Below are positions 23,038-31,653 of a stretch of DNA of 45,107 bases, one piece after another. The stretch's first letter is position 1. Each line of letters starts with the position of its first letter. The translations under genes were made by a program, and so were the position numbers. This DNA comes from an uncultured Collinsella sp. (GTDB lineage: Bacteria > Actinomycetota > Coriobacteriia > Coriobacteriales > Coriobacteriaceae): positions 1 to 45,107 of the forward strand of contig UQLC01000016.1 of the NCBI GenBank assembly GCA_900541795.1, given 5' to 3'. Under the pieces are notes generated by a model. The model ran no database searches, was not told the origin of the DNA, and worked only from the letters and a program-made list of their open reading frames with translations.

Positions 23038-24441
23038 GTGAACCGCACCAAAATCGCGCAGCTCTATGCCGATGCCGAGTCGCTCGGCGGCCAGACCGTC
23101 ACCGTCGCCGGCTGGGTCAAGTCCGTCCGCGACATGAAGAACTTTGGCTTTGTTACGCTCAACGACGGCAGCTGCTTCCGCGACCTGCAGGTCGTCATGA
23201 ACCGCGAGGCACTCGACAACTACGACGAGATCGCCCATCAAAACGTCTCGGCCGCACTCATTTGCACCGGCACCGTCAAGCTGACCCCCGATGCGCCCCA
23301 GCCTTTCGAGCTTTCTGCCACCTCCATCGAGGTCGAGGGCGTCAGCGCCCCGGATTACCCACTGCAGAAGAAGCGCGCAACCGTCGAGTTCCTGCGCACC
23401 CAGCAGCACCTGCGTCCGCGCACCAACCTGTTCCGCGCCGTGTTCCGCATCCGCTCTGTCGCGGCTGCCGCCATCCACCGCTTCTTCCAGGAGCAGGGCT
23501 TTGTCTACGTCAACACCCCCATCATCACCACGAGTGACTGCGAGGGCGCCGGCGAGATGTTCCGCGTGACCACGCTCGACCCCAAAAATCCGCCCCTCAC
23601 CGAGTCCGGCGAGGTCGACTGGAGCCAGGACTTCTTTGGCAAGCATGCAAGCCTCACCGTGTCCGGCCAGCTCAATGCCGAGAACTTTGCCATGGCCTTT
23701 GGCGACGTGTACACCTTTGGCCCCACCTTCCGTGCCGAGAACTCCAACACCACGCGCCACGCCGCCGAGTTTTGGATGATCGAGCCCGAGATGGCCTTTG
23801 CCGACCTTAACGACTACATGGACAACGCCGAGGCCATGCTCAAGTACGTCCTTAAGGACGTTATGGCCACCTGCCCCGACGAGCTCAATATGCTCAACAA
23901 GTTTGTGGACAAGGGTCTGCTCGAGCGCCTGGACCATGTCGCCAACTCCGACTTTGCCCGCGTTACCTACACCGAGGCCGTCGAGATCCTGGAGCAGGCA
24001 GTCGCCGACGGCCACAAGTTCGACTACCCCGTGAGCTGGGGCATCGACCTGCAAACCGAGCACGAACGCTTCCTGACCGAGGAGCACTTTAAGCGCCCGA
24101 CCTTCGTGACCGACTACCCGGCTGAGATCAAGGCATTCTACATGCGCATGAACGAGGACGGCAAGACCGTCGCCGCCGCCGACTGCCTGGTTCCCGGTAT
24201 CGGCGAGATTATCGGCGGCTCCCAGCGCGAGGAGCGCCTGGATCTGCTCGAGGCCCGCATCAAGGACCTGGGCATGAATCCCGAGCAGTACAAGTACTAC
24301 CTTGACCTGCGCCGCTACGGTTCCTGCAAGCACGCCGGCTACGGTCTGGGCTTCGAGCGCTTGGTCATGTATCTGACCGGCGTGGGCAACATCCGCGACG
24401 TCCTGCCGCACCCGCGCACCGTGGGCAACGCCGACTTCTAA
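23038..24441 (+). CDS. asnS: Asparaginyl-tRNA synthetase
   Basis: Class IIb aminoacyl-tRNA synthetase that charges tRNA-Asn, 467 residues. It has the N-terminal OB-fold anticodon domain (VTVAGWVKSVRDMKNFGFVT), motif 2 (FRAENSNTTRHAAEFWMIEP) and motif 3 (GYGLGFERLVMYLTG). The Asn specificity is supported by the HAAEFWMIEPE stretch and overall length. GTG at 23038, behind GGGAGG, gives the usual family start. In-frame ATGs at 23002 and 23026 are possible alternatives. An extended -10 (TGCTAGAAT, 22983-22991) lies just upstream. The gene is monocistronic with a strong terminator. Confidence 0.96.
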   Translation: MNRTKIAQLYADAESLGGQTVTVAGWVKSVRDMKNFGFVTLNDGSCFRDLQVVMNREALDNYDEIAHQNVSAALICTGTVKLTPDAPQPFELSATSIEVEGVSAPDYPLQKKRATVEFLRTQQHLRPRTNLFRAVFRIRSVAAAAIHRFFQEQGFVYVNTPIITTSDCEGAGEMFRVTTLDPKNPPLTESGEVDWSQDFFGKHASLTVSGQLNAENFAMAFGDVYTFGPTFRAENSNTTRHAAEFWMIEPEMAFADLNDYMDNAEAMLKYVLKDVMATCPDELNMLNKFVDKGLLERLDHVANSDFARVTYTEAVEILEQAVADGHKFDYPVSWGIDLQTEHERFLTEEHFKRPTFVTDYPAEIKAFYMRMNEDGKTVAAADCLVPGIGEIIGGSQREERLDLLEARIKDLGMNPEQYKYYLDLRRYGSCKHAGYGLGFERLVMYLTGVGNIRDVLPHPRTVGNADF

Positions 24442-24487
24442 TCGTCGGACGCTAGCTCGCGTCGCCACACGCCAACGCTCATCGCAC

Positions 24488-24523
24488 AAGCGTCTCTCGA
24501 CATCGGTCGAGAGACGCTTTTTT
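24488..24523 (+). terminator. Intrinsic terminator of asnS
   Basis: AGCGTCTCTCGAC, loop ATCG, GTCGAGAGACGCT, then TTTTTT. Confidence 0.95.
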
Positions 24524-24561
24524 CAACAGCATCCGTCAAGCTTTTGGCAAGTTTTTGGTCA

Positions 24562-24588
24562 GTTGAGTAGGGCTGTTGAAAACTCAAC
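24562..24588. promoter_or_regulatory. Inverted repeat upstream of the WYL-type regulator
   Basis: GTTGAGT (24562-24568) and ACTCAAC (24582-24588) flank a 13-bp spacer, about 110 bp before the regulator start. It could be an autoregulatory operator, but only position supports this. Confidence 0.35.
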
Positions 24589-24699
24589 CCGCCGTTTGCC
24601 GACGACTACCGACCGCCCAGAGCGCCCTGCGCCCCTGGGAAAGCCCCGCGTCCTAGGCTCCATACCGTCGCCACCCAAAACGGAAAGGACGTGGGCACG

Positions 24700-25488
24700 A
24701 TGACCGAAGCCGCTGTTGAAACCTACGACACCACGACGAGAGGCGCCGCCTCGATGGCAGCCTATCGCGCCGTTCGCATCCTGCAGCTCTTGAGCGAAAA
24801 CACCGGCGAAGACAAGGCCATACTTTCCGATGAGCTGATCCGGCGCCTCTCCCATCCCGACGACCCCGCCCGCATGCCCATCTCGGCGGCGCGGCGCAGC
24901 ATCTACACCGCCATCTCCGCGCTTCGCCATGCCGGATACGAAATTGAGTACAAACGCGGCGTGGGCTACAAACTTCTTACCCGCCCGCTCACCGATGAAG
25001 AGATCATCCGGCTCCACGGTATGGTCATGCGCAACCGCTCCACGCCTATCGCTATCCGCAAGAGCATGGCGCAGCACTTAGTTGCCATGGCGAGTGCCGA
25101 CGTTCGCGGCTACCTCGATACACCCGAACCCGTTCCGAGCGCAGGCAGCAAGGCTACCAAGGCAACACGCACGCCCATCAAGCGCATCGACACGTGCGAG
25201 CTCGTCGAGCAGGCCATCGACCATGGAACCACGGTGAGTTTTGATATTTCGAGCGTCACGGCACGTGGCGAAACCGAAGTAGCACGGATGACACTCCGCC
25301 CCTTTGCCATCAGGCAGCGTGATGGCATCTCGTATTTGCTGGGAACGGTCTATGACGCCCGAGGTGCCGATGACACGCTGCGCACCGTAGAGATTGGTCG
25401 CATGAGAAACGTCACCACACGTCTCCTCGACGGCAAGAAGCTCTTCGCCGCCCTCGACGAGGAGGACGACGCCTCCTCCGCCGCATAA
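24700..25488 (+). CDS. Transcriptional regulator, HTH plus WYL-like domain (YafY-type)
   Basis: 262 residues. An N-terminal winged-helix region (about 15-95) includes ISAARRSIYTAISALRHAGYEIEYKRGVGYKL, the recognition helix and wing of DeoR/YafY-type regulators. A C-terminal sensor-like domain (about 165-250, MTLRPFAIRQRDGISYLLGT, then RTVEIGRMRNV) matches the layout of WYL domains, although the W-Y-L triad is replaced by ISYLLG. ATG at 24700 is better spaced from AAAGGA than GTG at 24691. The target genes are unknown. The ABC transporter that follows on the same strand has its own promoter. Confidence 0.75.
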   Translation: MTEAAVETYDTTTRGAASMAAYRAVRILQLLSENTGEDKAILSDELIRRLSHPDDPARMPISAARRSIYTAISALRHAGYEIEYKRGVGYKLLTRPLTDEEIIRLHGMVMRNRSTPIAIRKSMAQHLVAMASADVRGYLDTPEPVPSAGSKATKATRTPIKRIDTCELVEQAIDHGTTVSFDISSVTARGETEVARMTLRPFAIRQRDGISYLLGTVYDARGADDTLRTVEIGRMRNVTTRLLDGKKLFAALDEEDDASSAA

Positions 25489-25556
25489 GACCCTCCGCCG
25501 CCCATTCGACTACCCGTACCGCCCATCCGATTCTGTATTAAAAACCCGCCAGGCTG

Positions 25557-25584
25557 TTGTAAAAATGGACATCAGCGCTACTAT
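25557..25584 (+). promoter_or_regulatory. Promoter of the ABC transporter operon
   Basis: TTGTAA (25557-25562), 16 bp, TACTAT (25579-25584), about 63 bp upstream of the binding-protein start codon. Confidence 0.6.
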
Positions 25585-25647
25585 AGTTCCACTTGCACTT
25601 TGTCCCAGTGCAGTGTTTCCAGCCATTTTTATACTGGGGGTAATGAT

Positions 25648-26628
25648 ATGAAGGACATCACCATCAGTCGCAGGAGCCTTCTGGTCTCCGCCGGCCTGCT
25701 CGCGCTCGCCCCGCTCGCCGGATGCGGCGGCAACTCTGGTTCCGGCTCTGCTGCCGCCGGTTCCGACTACACCATCGGCGTTCTGCAACTCACCGAGCAT
25801 TCCGCACTCGATGCCGCCAACGACGGCTTTGTCAAGGCCATCAAGGAGAGCGGCCTTAAGGTCAAGATCGACCAGAAGAACGCCCAGAACGACCAGTCCA
25901 CGTGTAAGTCCATTGCCGACAAGTTTGTGGGCGACAACGTCAACCTGATTTATGCCATCGCCACGCCCGCCGCGCAGGCTGCCGCCGGCGCCACGGCCGA
26001 TATCCCCATCGTGGGCTGCGCCATCACCGACTACGCCGCCTCCGGCCTGGTCCAGGACAACGACAAGCCCGGCACCAACGTCACGGGCGCTTCCGACCTC
26101 ACCCCGGTCGCCGAGCAGCTCGAGATGATGCAGAAGGTCCTGCCCGACGTTAAAAAGGTCGGCCTGCTCTACTGCACCGCCGAGTCCAACTCCGACGTCC
26201 AGATCAAGGCCGCCAAGAAGGAGCTCGACAAGCTGGGCCTCGAGTACACCGATTTCACCGTCTCGAGCTCCAACGAGATTCAGTCCGTCGTCGAGTCTGC
26301 CGTGGGCAAGGTCGACGCGCTGTACTCCCCCACCGACAACACCATCGCCGCGGGCGCCTCGCAGGTGGGCCAGATCTGCAAGGAGAACAAGCTTCCCTTC
26401 GTGACTGGCGAGGAGGGCATGTGCATGGCCGGCGGCCTGTTCACCCTCTCCATCAATTACGAGGATCTGGGCTACGCCGCGGGCGAGATGGCCGTCAAGA
26501 TTCTGAAGGGCGAGGCCAAGCCCGAAGACATGCCTATCAAGCACCTCTCGAGCAAGGACCTGGTCGTCGTCAAGAACGACGAGATGGCCGAAGCCCTGGG
26601 CATCGACCTTTCCGCTCTGGACGCGTAA
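25648..26628 (+). CDS. ABC transporter substrate-binding lipoprotein (TrpX-like, ABC_sub_bind family)
   Basis: Extracellular binding lipoprotein of 326 residues. The N-terminus has a twin-arginine-like SRRSLL, a hydrophobic stretch and a lipobox, LAGC, with Cys near residue 28. Export may be through Tat. The mature part is a two-lobe type I periplasmic-binding fold with YTIGVLQLTEHSALDAANDG, typical of the ABC_sub_bind family linked to tryptophan/tyrosine uptake (TrpXYZ) in Gram-positives. ATG at 25648 is chosen because the signal peptide begins there. A hairpin follows the gene, so more binding protein than permease is probably made. The actual ligand is not proven. Confidence 0.88.
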   Translation: MKDITISRRSLLVSAGLLALAPLAGCGGNSGSGSAAAGSDYTIGVLQLTEHSALDAANDGFVKAIKESGLKVKIDQKNAQNDQSTCKSIADKFVGDNVNLIYAIATPAAQAAAGATADIPIVGCAITDYAASGLVQDNDKPGTNVTGASDLTPVAEQLEMMQKVLPDVKKVGLLYCTAESNSDVQIKAAKKELDKLGLEYTDFTVSSSNEIQSVVESAVGKVDALYSPTDNTIAAGASQVGQICKENKLPFVTGEEGMCMAGGLFTLSINYEDLGYAAGEMAVKILKGEAKPEDMPIKHLSSKDLVVVKNDEMAEALGIDLSALDA

Positions 26629-26698
26629 TGCTATACGCGGCATGCGTCTAGAGCCCGTGCTCGCGCTTTAGCTGCGTTATTCAATATCTGAGCCACAG

Positions 26699-26736
26699 GG
26701 GCGGGCGCTGTAGACCGGCGTCCGCCCTGCTTGTTT
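26699..26736 (+). terminator. Hairpin between binding protein and permease genes
   Basis: GGGCGGGCGC pairs with GCGTCCGCCC (9-nt loop) and is followed by TGCTTGTTTC. It is probably a partial terminator that lowers permease and ATPase expression relative to the binding protein. Confidence 0.65.
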
Positions 26737-26831
26737 CAGGTAAAACAAAACGTCTGTCCGCAGCTCTTCTATGCATTGTTACCGCTATTATGGTGAATCA
26801 CGTGTCCACCCTATCCTAGGAGGTATGAAGC

Positions 26832-27755
26832 ATGCTCATTGCATTGCAGGGCGCCGTTTCGCAGGGCGTCCTCTGGGGCATTATGGTGCTTGGCGTGTTT
26901 ATCACGTTCCGCCTGCTCGACATTCCCGATATGACCTGCGACGGCAGCTTTGCCCTCGGCGGCTGCGTCTGCGCTGTGCTCATCGTCAATAACAACGTCG
27001 ACCCGCTGCTCGCCGTGCTGGCCGGTATGTGCGCCGGCGCCATCGCGGGTGCCGTCACGGGCATTTTGACCACCGTCTTCGAGATTCCCGCGATCCTCGC
27101 CGGAATCCTCACCCAGATCAGCCTGTGGTCCATCAACCTGCGCATCATGGGCAAGTCCAATACGCCAATTCTTGCCAAGGGCACCGTGTTCTCGGCCGTC
27201 AGCAATATGACCGGTCTGCCGCAGTCCACCGTTGCCATCATCTTGGGCATCCTGCTCGCCGTGGCTATCGTTGCCATCCTGTATTGGTTCTTTGGCACCG
27301 AGATCGGCTCGGCGCTGCGCGCCACCGGCAACAACGAGTACATGATCCGCGCTCTGGGCGTCAACACCAACTCCACCAAGATGATCGCCCTCGTGCTCTC
27401 CAACGCCCTCATCGGCCTTTCGGGCGCGCTTATCTGCCAGAGCCAGAAGTATGCCGACATTGGTATGGGCACCGGTGCCATCGTTATCGGTCTTGCCGCC
27501 ATTGTTATCGGTGAGGTGCTCGGCCGTCTGCTGCCCGGCGGCCTCACGCAGTTTAGCGTCCGTCTTGCCTCCGCCGTCTTTGGCTCCGTGGTGTACTTCC
27601 TTATCCGCGCCATCGTGCTGCAGTTGGGCATGGACGCCAACGACATGAAGTTGCTCTCCGCCGTGATCGTCGCCGTGGCCCTGTGCGTGCCCGTGGTTTG
27701 GGAGCGCTATAAGCTCCGCAGCTCCTACACGAAGGGGGATGAGGCAGATGCTTAA
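26832..27755 (+). CDS. ABC transporter permease (TrpY-like)
   Basis: Membrane subunit of 307 residues with about 8-9 hydrophobic segments. The starts GVLWGIMVLGVFITFRLLDI and PDMTCDGSFALGG are typical of the permeases that accompany ABC_sub_bind proteins, which belong to the branched-chain amino acid permease superfamily (LIVHH-type). ALRATGNNEYMIRALGVNT near residue 160 is the expected cytoplasmic coupling loop for the ATPase. ATG at 26832 lies behind TAGGAGG. The 3' end overlaps the ATPase gene by 8 bp, showing translational coupling. Confidence 0.9.
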   Translation: MLIALQGAVSQGVLWGIMVLGVFITFRLLDIPDMTCDGSFALGGCVCAVLIVNNNVDPLLAVLAGMCAGAIAGAVTGILTTVFEIPAILAGILTQISLWSINLRIMGKSNTPILAKGTVFSAVSNMTGLPQSTVAIILGILLAVAIVAILYWFFGTEIGSALRATGNNEYMIRALGVNTNSTKMIALVLSNALIGLSGALICQSQKYADIGMGTGAIVIGLAAIVIGEVLGRLLPGGLTQFSVRLASAVFGSVVYFLIRAIVLQLGMDANDMKLLSAVIVAVALCVPVVWERYKLRSSYTKGDEADA

Positions 27756-28542
27756 GCTCTCGCACGTCAAGAAGACCTTTAACAAGGGCACCGTCACCGA
27801 GAAGCGCGCGCTCACCGGCGTCGACCTCACCCTGAATGACGGCGACTTTGTAACCGTGATCGGCGGCAATGGCGCCGGCAAGTCCACGCTGCTCAACATG
27901 ATCGCCGGCGTGTACCCGCTCGATTCGGGCGTTATTGAGCTCGACGGCACCGACATCTCGCGCCTGAGCGAGTCGCAGCGCGCCAAGTACCTGGGCCGCG
28001 TGTTTCAGGACCCCATGCGCGGTACCGCTGCCGACATGCAAATCGCCGAGAACCTGGCCCTCGCCAAGCGTCGCGGCCAGCGTCGCGGCCTTTCGTGGGG
28101 CGTCACCAAGGCCGAGAAAGATGAGTACGTTGAGCTGCTCAAGCGCCTGGACCTTGGTCTGGACACGCGTCTCAACGCCAAGGTCGGCCTGCTCTCGGGC
28201 GGCCAGCGCCAGGCACTCACCCTGCTGATGGCCACGCTCACCAGGCCGCGCCTGCTGCTGCTCGACGAGCACACTGCGGCCCTCGACCCCAAGACGGCCT
28301 CTAAGGTGCTCAACCTGACCGAGGAGATCGTCGACGAGAACCACCTGACCACGCTCATGGTCACGCACAACATGAACGACGCCATCCGTCTGGGCAACCG
28401 TCTGATCATGATGCACGAGGGCCATGTGATCTACGACGTGGCGGGCGATGAGAAGAAGTCGCTCACCGTGGCCGACCTGCTGCAGAAATTCGAGGAGGTC
28501 TCGGGCGGCGAGCTCGCCAACGACCGCATGCTGCTAAGCTAA
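27748..28542 (+). CDS. ABC transporter ATP-binding protein (TrpZ-like)
   Basis: ATPase subunit of 264 residues. Walker A GGNGAGKST near residue 40, Q-loop VFQDPMRGTAADM, signature LSGGQRQ near 150, and Walker B LLLLDEHTAALDP near 170 followed by the H-loop VTHNM. ATG at 27748 is preferred to ATG at 27739 because GAAGGGGG then has workable spacing. It overlaps the permease stop. It is the last gene of the transporter operon, followed by a family D repeat and a terminator. Confidence 0.93.
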   Translation: MLKLSHVKKTFNKGTVTEKRALTGVDLTLNDGDFVTVIGGNGAGKSTLLNMIAGVYPLDSGVIELDGTDISRLSESQRAKYLGRVFQDPMRGTAADMQIAENLALAKRRGQRRGLSWGVTKAEKDEYVELLKRLDLGLDTRLNAKVGLLSGGQRQALTLLMATLTRPRLLLLDEHTAALDPKTASKVLNLTEEIVDENHLTTLMVTHNMNDAIRLGNRLIMMHEGHVIYDVAGDEKKSLTVADLLQKFEEVSGGELANDRMLLS

Positions 28543-28595
28543 ACCTACCAAAAAGGGACAGGTTTATTTTGGCAGGTTTTATCTGCGCAAACGTC
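28541..28595 (+). repeat. REP-like palindromic repeat, copy 3 (family D)
   Basis: AAACCTACCA and the core AAAAAGGGACAGGTTTATTT, then TGGCAGGTTTT: imperfect arms ACCTACC and GGCAGGT. It begins at the stop codon of the ATPase gene and shares about 55 bp with the copy at 114-163. Confidence 0.8.
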
Positions 28596-28640
28596 AAAAC
28601 CGCCGCTAAGGGACAAGCGCCCTTGCGGCGGTTTTCGCAT
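28596..28640 (+). terminator. Intrinsic terminator of the ABC transporter operon
   Basis: AAAACCGCCGCTAAGGG pairs with CCCTTGCGGCGGTTTT around a 7-nt loop. It is AT-rich on both flanks, so it may work in both directions. Confidence 0.9.
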
Positions 28641-28699
28641 ATTATGTCGATAATCCGATATTCAACCAGACATTCTGGCTAAGGACTAAGGAAACTGCC

Positions 28700-28863
28700 A
28701 TGAAAAGACCTCTTCCCCGTCTTGCTTGACCGCCGCACTCCTTACCGGCGTGCTCGCCGGCGCCCCAGCTTACGCCACCGCGACCGCCCCATCTCAAGTT
28801 ATCGGCCCGTCCGATGTGATCGGACGGGCTTCTTGGTGGGTATCATGGTTGGACGATCATTAG
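28700..28863 (+). pseudogene. Frameshifted remnant of a small secreted protein
   Basis: ATG at 28700 (SD AAGGA upstream) begins MKRPLPRLA and meets TGA at 28727. The frame shifted by one base continues from 28729 as TAALLTGVLAGAPAYATATA, which completes a classical signal peptide with an AYA cleavage site. It then runs about 24 residues to TAG at 28861. One missing base near 28727 explains the break. Even when repaired the product is only about 54 residues, so the 3' part is probably also lost. A hairpin (28805-28829) lies inside it. Confidence 0.5.
28805..28834 (+). terminator. Terminator-like hairpin before mscS
   Basis: GCCCGTCCGAT, loop GTG, ATCGGACGGGC, then TTCTT. It lies 44 bp upstream of the mscS start. 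Confidence 0.65.
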
Positions 28864-28877
28864 GAGGTTTTCCCTAC

Positions 28878-29645
28878 ATGGAATTGTTTGAGCCGATTCT
28901 TCATTTCTTTGAGCAACGGTGGGTCCACAACATCATCTGGGCCGTCATCTTGGCGATAGGCACCGCCGTCGCCGCCAAGGTCGTATCCAAGACCCTGAAC
29001 CATCTGCTTAACCGAGACGATAACCCGCTTCCGGCATCGAGTATCTTCATCAACATCGCGCGGGCCGTCATCTGGATGATCGGCGGCAGCTTTATCCTCG
29101 ACAACTGCTTTGGCATTAACGCAAACGCCCTCGTTGCCGCTCTTGGCGTCGGCGGCATCGCCATTTCGCTCGGCTTTCAGGACACGCTGTCAAACCTTAT
29201 CGGCGGCATGCAGGTGACCTTTATGGGCATCATCAAGCCCGGCGACAATATCGAGGTCGGCGGCGTATCCGGCGTGGTCCAAGACATCACTTGGCGCCAT
29301 ACAACGATTGAGGATGCCTGTGGACAGACCATCATTGTGCCCAACTCCAACATTTCCAAGAACACACTCGTGCATTTGATGCCCTTTGGGCGCGTGGCCG
29401 TGCCCGTTGCCGTAAAGGACACGTCCAAGTGGGCTTCCCTTGACGTGCTGGCAGACGAGCTGACCAGCGCCACCAAGGCCGCCGTGCTTCCCATCTCGGG
29501 CTTTGACAAGGAGCCCTACGTACTCTTTAGCGAAATCGGCGACTTTGGCATCAAAGGAAAGATCATCTTTATCGTCAGCGACGACAGCACCACTTTCACC
29601 GCTGCCGACGCCTGCATCCGCGCCATCGCCCCCATCATCGCCTAA
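28878..29645 (+). CDS. Small-conductance mechanosensitive channel (MscS family)
   Basis: Pressure-release channel of 255 residues. Two to three transmembrane segments lie at about 18-38 and 55-75, with the pore helix TM3 following (ALVAALGVGGIAISLGFQDT). The conserved beta domain begins GIIKPGDNIEVGGVSGVVQD and TWRHTTIEDACGQTIIVPNS. This is the short MscS core architecture. ATG at 28878 follows TAGGAGG. The gene stands alone, followed immediately by a REP-like repeat. Confidence 0.94.
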   Translation: MELFEPILHFFEQRWVHNIIWAVILAIGTAVAAKVVSKTLNHLLNRDDNPLPASSIFINIARAVIWMIGGSFILDNCFGINANALVAALGVGGIAISLGFQDTLSNLIGGMQVTFMGIIKPGDNIEVGGVSGVVQDITWRHTTIEDACGQTIIVPNSNISKNTLVHLMPFGRVAVPVAVKDTSKWASLDVLADELTSATKAAVLPISGFDKEPYVLFSEIGDFGIKGKIIFIVSDDSTTFTAADACIRAIAPIIA

Positions 29646-29682
29646 CCCGCCAAAAAGGGACAGGCACCTTTGTGGTGGTTTT
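29644..29682 (+). repeat. REP-like palindromic repeat, copy 4 (family D, diverged)
   Basis: CCGCCAAAAAGGGACAGGCA followed by CCTTTGTGGTGGTTTT; the arms CCGCCA/TGGTGG and AAGG/CCTT are imperfect. It begins next to the mscS stop codon. Confidence 0.7.
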
Positions 29683-29706
29683 CATTCGTGGTACCATGGT
29701 TCATAT

Positions 29707-29722
29707 AGTTGTTTAAACGACT
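29707..29722. promoter_or_regulatory. Near-palindrome upstream of the ParB-like/BMP gene
   Basis: AGTTGTTTAAACGACT is a 16-bp palindrome with one T/G mismatch, directly before the SD (AAGGGAG) of the next gene. It could be an operator for that gene or its own product. Confidence 0.35.
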
Positions 29723-29736
29723 AAGGGAGCAACATC

Positions 29737-31653
29737 ATGGAAGAGGCCTATCGTCAAGCACGCAAGCGCGGCGAGCAGGGACGCCGTCGCGCCATCAGCC
29801 AAAGCGAGCACCCGTACCTTACGGACCTCGACAGCCTCGTTGCCCAGCTCCCCTTAGGTCAGCGAGAGAATGTCGGCCTAAGGGATATTCCGCTCGAAAT
29901 GGTCGTCGGCACAGTCACCAAAGGCCGTCAGTCCGCCTTTTCATGCAACTTTATGCCCCTGCTGCCGTTTAACACTGAGTTCGCCCGCAAGTGGTCCAAC
30001 CTCTACGACATCCAGGTAACCGAGGGCTATCGCGATCTCATCATCGTCACCGAGTTCATGCATCGGTTCTATGTCCAGGAAGGCAACAAACGCGTCAGTG
30101 TCCTCAAATTCCTGGACGCTCCAACGGTTTCGGCCAGGGTCACCCGTCTCTACCCCGGCACATGGGATTCCGTCGAAAGCCGCCTGTACGGTGAATTCTG
30201 CGCGTTTTGGCGCGTCTGCCCCCTATACGAAATCGAGTTCTCGCGTGAGGGAAGCTACGAGACGCTCGCCAAGATGCTCGGTCGGAACCTTATCGAAAAA
30301 TGGCCGCGGAAAAAGGTCGACTACCTGCGCCACACCTTCCTGCTCTTTAAGCGCGCCTACCTTCGCGCAGGCGGCGACCACCTGGACATTACGCCCGCCG
30401 ACGCCATGCTCGTCTACCTCAATGTGTACAACCAGGACCGCCTGCTGGATACGCCGACGGATATCGTCGTAAACCGCCTGTGCAAGATTTGGCGCGAGCT
30501 GGTCATTGCCGGCAAAAACGACGAGGACAAGGTCGATCTTGTCGAAGCGCCGAGCGTCGATGAGGAGGAGTCGCCCGCCAAGTCCACCTCCGGCGTGCTC
30601 AACTTCTTTATGGGCAAGACTGTCTATTCGGCGGCCAACCCCCTGCGTATCGCCTTTATCCATGAGTTCCCCTGTGCGGCGTCGAGCTGGGACAGTCTGC
30701 ACGACCAAGGACGTCAGTATCTCGATGAGCACTTTGACGGTATCGTGCGCACCGAGGCGTTCGAAGACTGTCACGATCCGGACGTGTTCTACGCCGCCGT
30801 GGAAACGGCTGTCAAACATGGAGACAACGTCATCTTCTCGACCTCGCACCGCCTGATGGAATACACGCTCAGAGCTGCCGTTGAGTATCCCCAGGTTCGG
30901 TTCCTTAACTGCTCTATCGGCCTTCCCCACCAAAGCGTCCGTTCGTACTTTGGCAAGATGTACGAGGCCAAGTTCCTCCTGGGCGCCCTTGCCGCCAGCA
31001 TGGCGGACAACCATCGCATCGGCTACCACGCGTCGGTCTTCGCATCCGGCGCGCTCAGCGAGATCAATGCCTTTGCCATCGGTGCCTCGCTGCTCGACCC
31101 CCGCGCGCAAATTATCCTCACCTGGGGCGATGTGCCCGCCGGCGGTCTCGCCGAGGCCATGTGCCGCGAAGGCGTGAGCGTCATGACCGGCGCTGACATG
31201 TCAAAGTCGCTCGAAGACCCTACGGCCTACGGACTCCACCGCCTGGTCGATGGCAAGGTTACCGGCATCGCCATGCCGGTATGGAACTGGGGCCGTTACT
31301 ACGAGCTCATCGTTCGCAGCCTTCTGCACGGCACGTGGGACGAGACCAGCGATGACAACCAAGTGCGCGCCGTCAACTACTGGTACGGCATGAGCTCCGG
31401 CGTTATCGACATCCGTTACGCTCCGGGCCTACCCTACCAGACGCGCAAACTCGTGCAGTTGCTCCGCAACGGCATTGTCGAGGGATCCATCAACCCCTTT
31501 GGCGGCGAGCTCCACAGTCAGAACGGCGTGGTACAGATCGAAGGCTTCCCTCCGCTGCCGAGCACGCAGATTGTCGAGATGAATTGGCTGGCGGATAACG
31601 TGGTAGGCACCATTCCGCAGCTCGACGATGAGCCGAAAGTCCCTGCCCTATGA
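29737..31653 (+). CDS. Cytosolic ParB-like/BMP (PnrA-like) two-domain protein
   Basis: 638 residues with no signal peptide, lipobox or membrane segment. The N-terminal part (about 20-130) contains FNTEFARKWSNLYDIQ, then FYVQEGNKRVSVLKFLDAPT, which looks like the ParB/sulfiredoxin-type nuclease-like fold (EGNKRV resembles the GxRR box). A helical middle follows (about 130-290). From about residue 303 (LRIAFIHEFPCAASSWD) to 625 there is a BMP/PnrA-like purine-nucleoside-binding fold with GYHASVFASGALSEINAFAIGA. BMP proteins are normally exported lipoproteins, so this one is probably an intracellular ligand sensor. It overlaps the phosphoesterase gene by 4 bp. Confidence 0.75.
   Translation: MEEAYRQARKRGEQGRRRAISQSEHPYLTDLDSLVAQLPLGQRENVGLRDIPLEMVVGTVTKGRQSAFSCNFMPLLPFNTEFARKWSNLYDIQVTEGYRDLIIVTEFMHRFYVQEGNKRVSVLKFLDAPTVSARVTRLYPGTWDSVESRLYGEFCAFWRVCPLYEIEFSREGSYETLAKMLGRNLIEKWPRKKVDYLRHTFLLFKRAYLRAGGDHLDITPADAMLVYLNVYNQDRLLDTPTDIVVNRLCKIWRELVIAGKNDEDKVDLVEAPSVDEEESPAKSTSGVLNFFMGKTVYSAANPLRIAFIHEFPCAASSWDSLHDQGRQYLDEHFDGIVRTEAFEDCHDPDVFYAAVETAVKHGDNVIFSTSHRLMEYTLRAAVEYPQVRFLNCSIGLPHQSVRSYFGKMYEAKFLLGALAASMADNHRIGYHASVFASGALSEINAFAIGASLLDPRAQIILTWGDVPAGGLAEAMCREGVSVMTGADMSKSLEDPTAYGLHRLVDGKVTGIAMPVWNWGRYYELIVRSLLHGTWDETSDDNQVRAVNYWYGMSSGVIDIRYAPGLPYQTRKLVQLLRNGIVEGSINPFGGELHSQNGVVQIEGFPPLPSTQIVEMNWLADNVVGTIPQLDDEPKVPAL

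Noticed and set aside
25489..25647. T-box or other riboswitch before the TrpX-like gene
   Set aside because: The leader is only about 60 nt after the promoter and has no T-box sequence or terminator/antiterminator pair.
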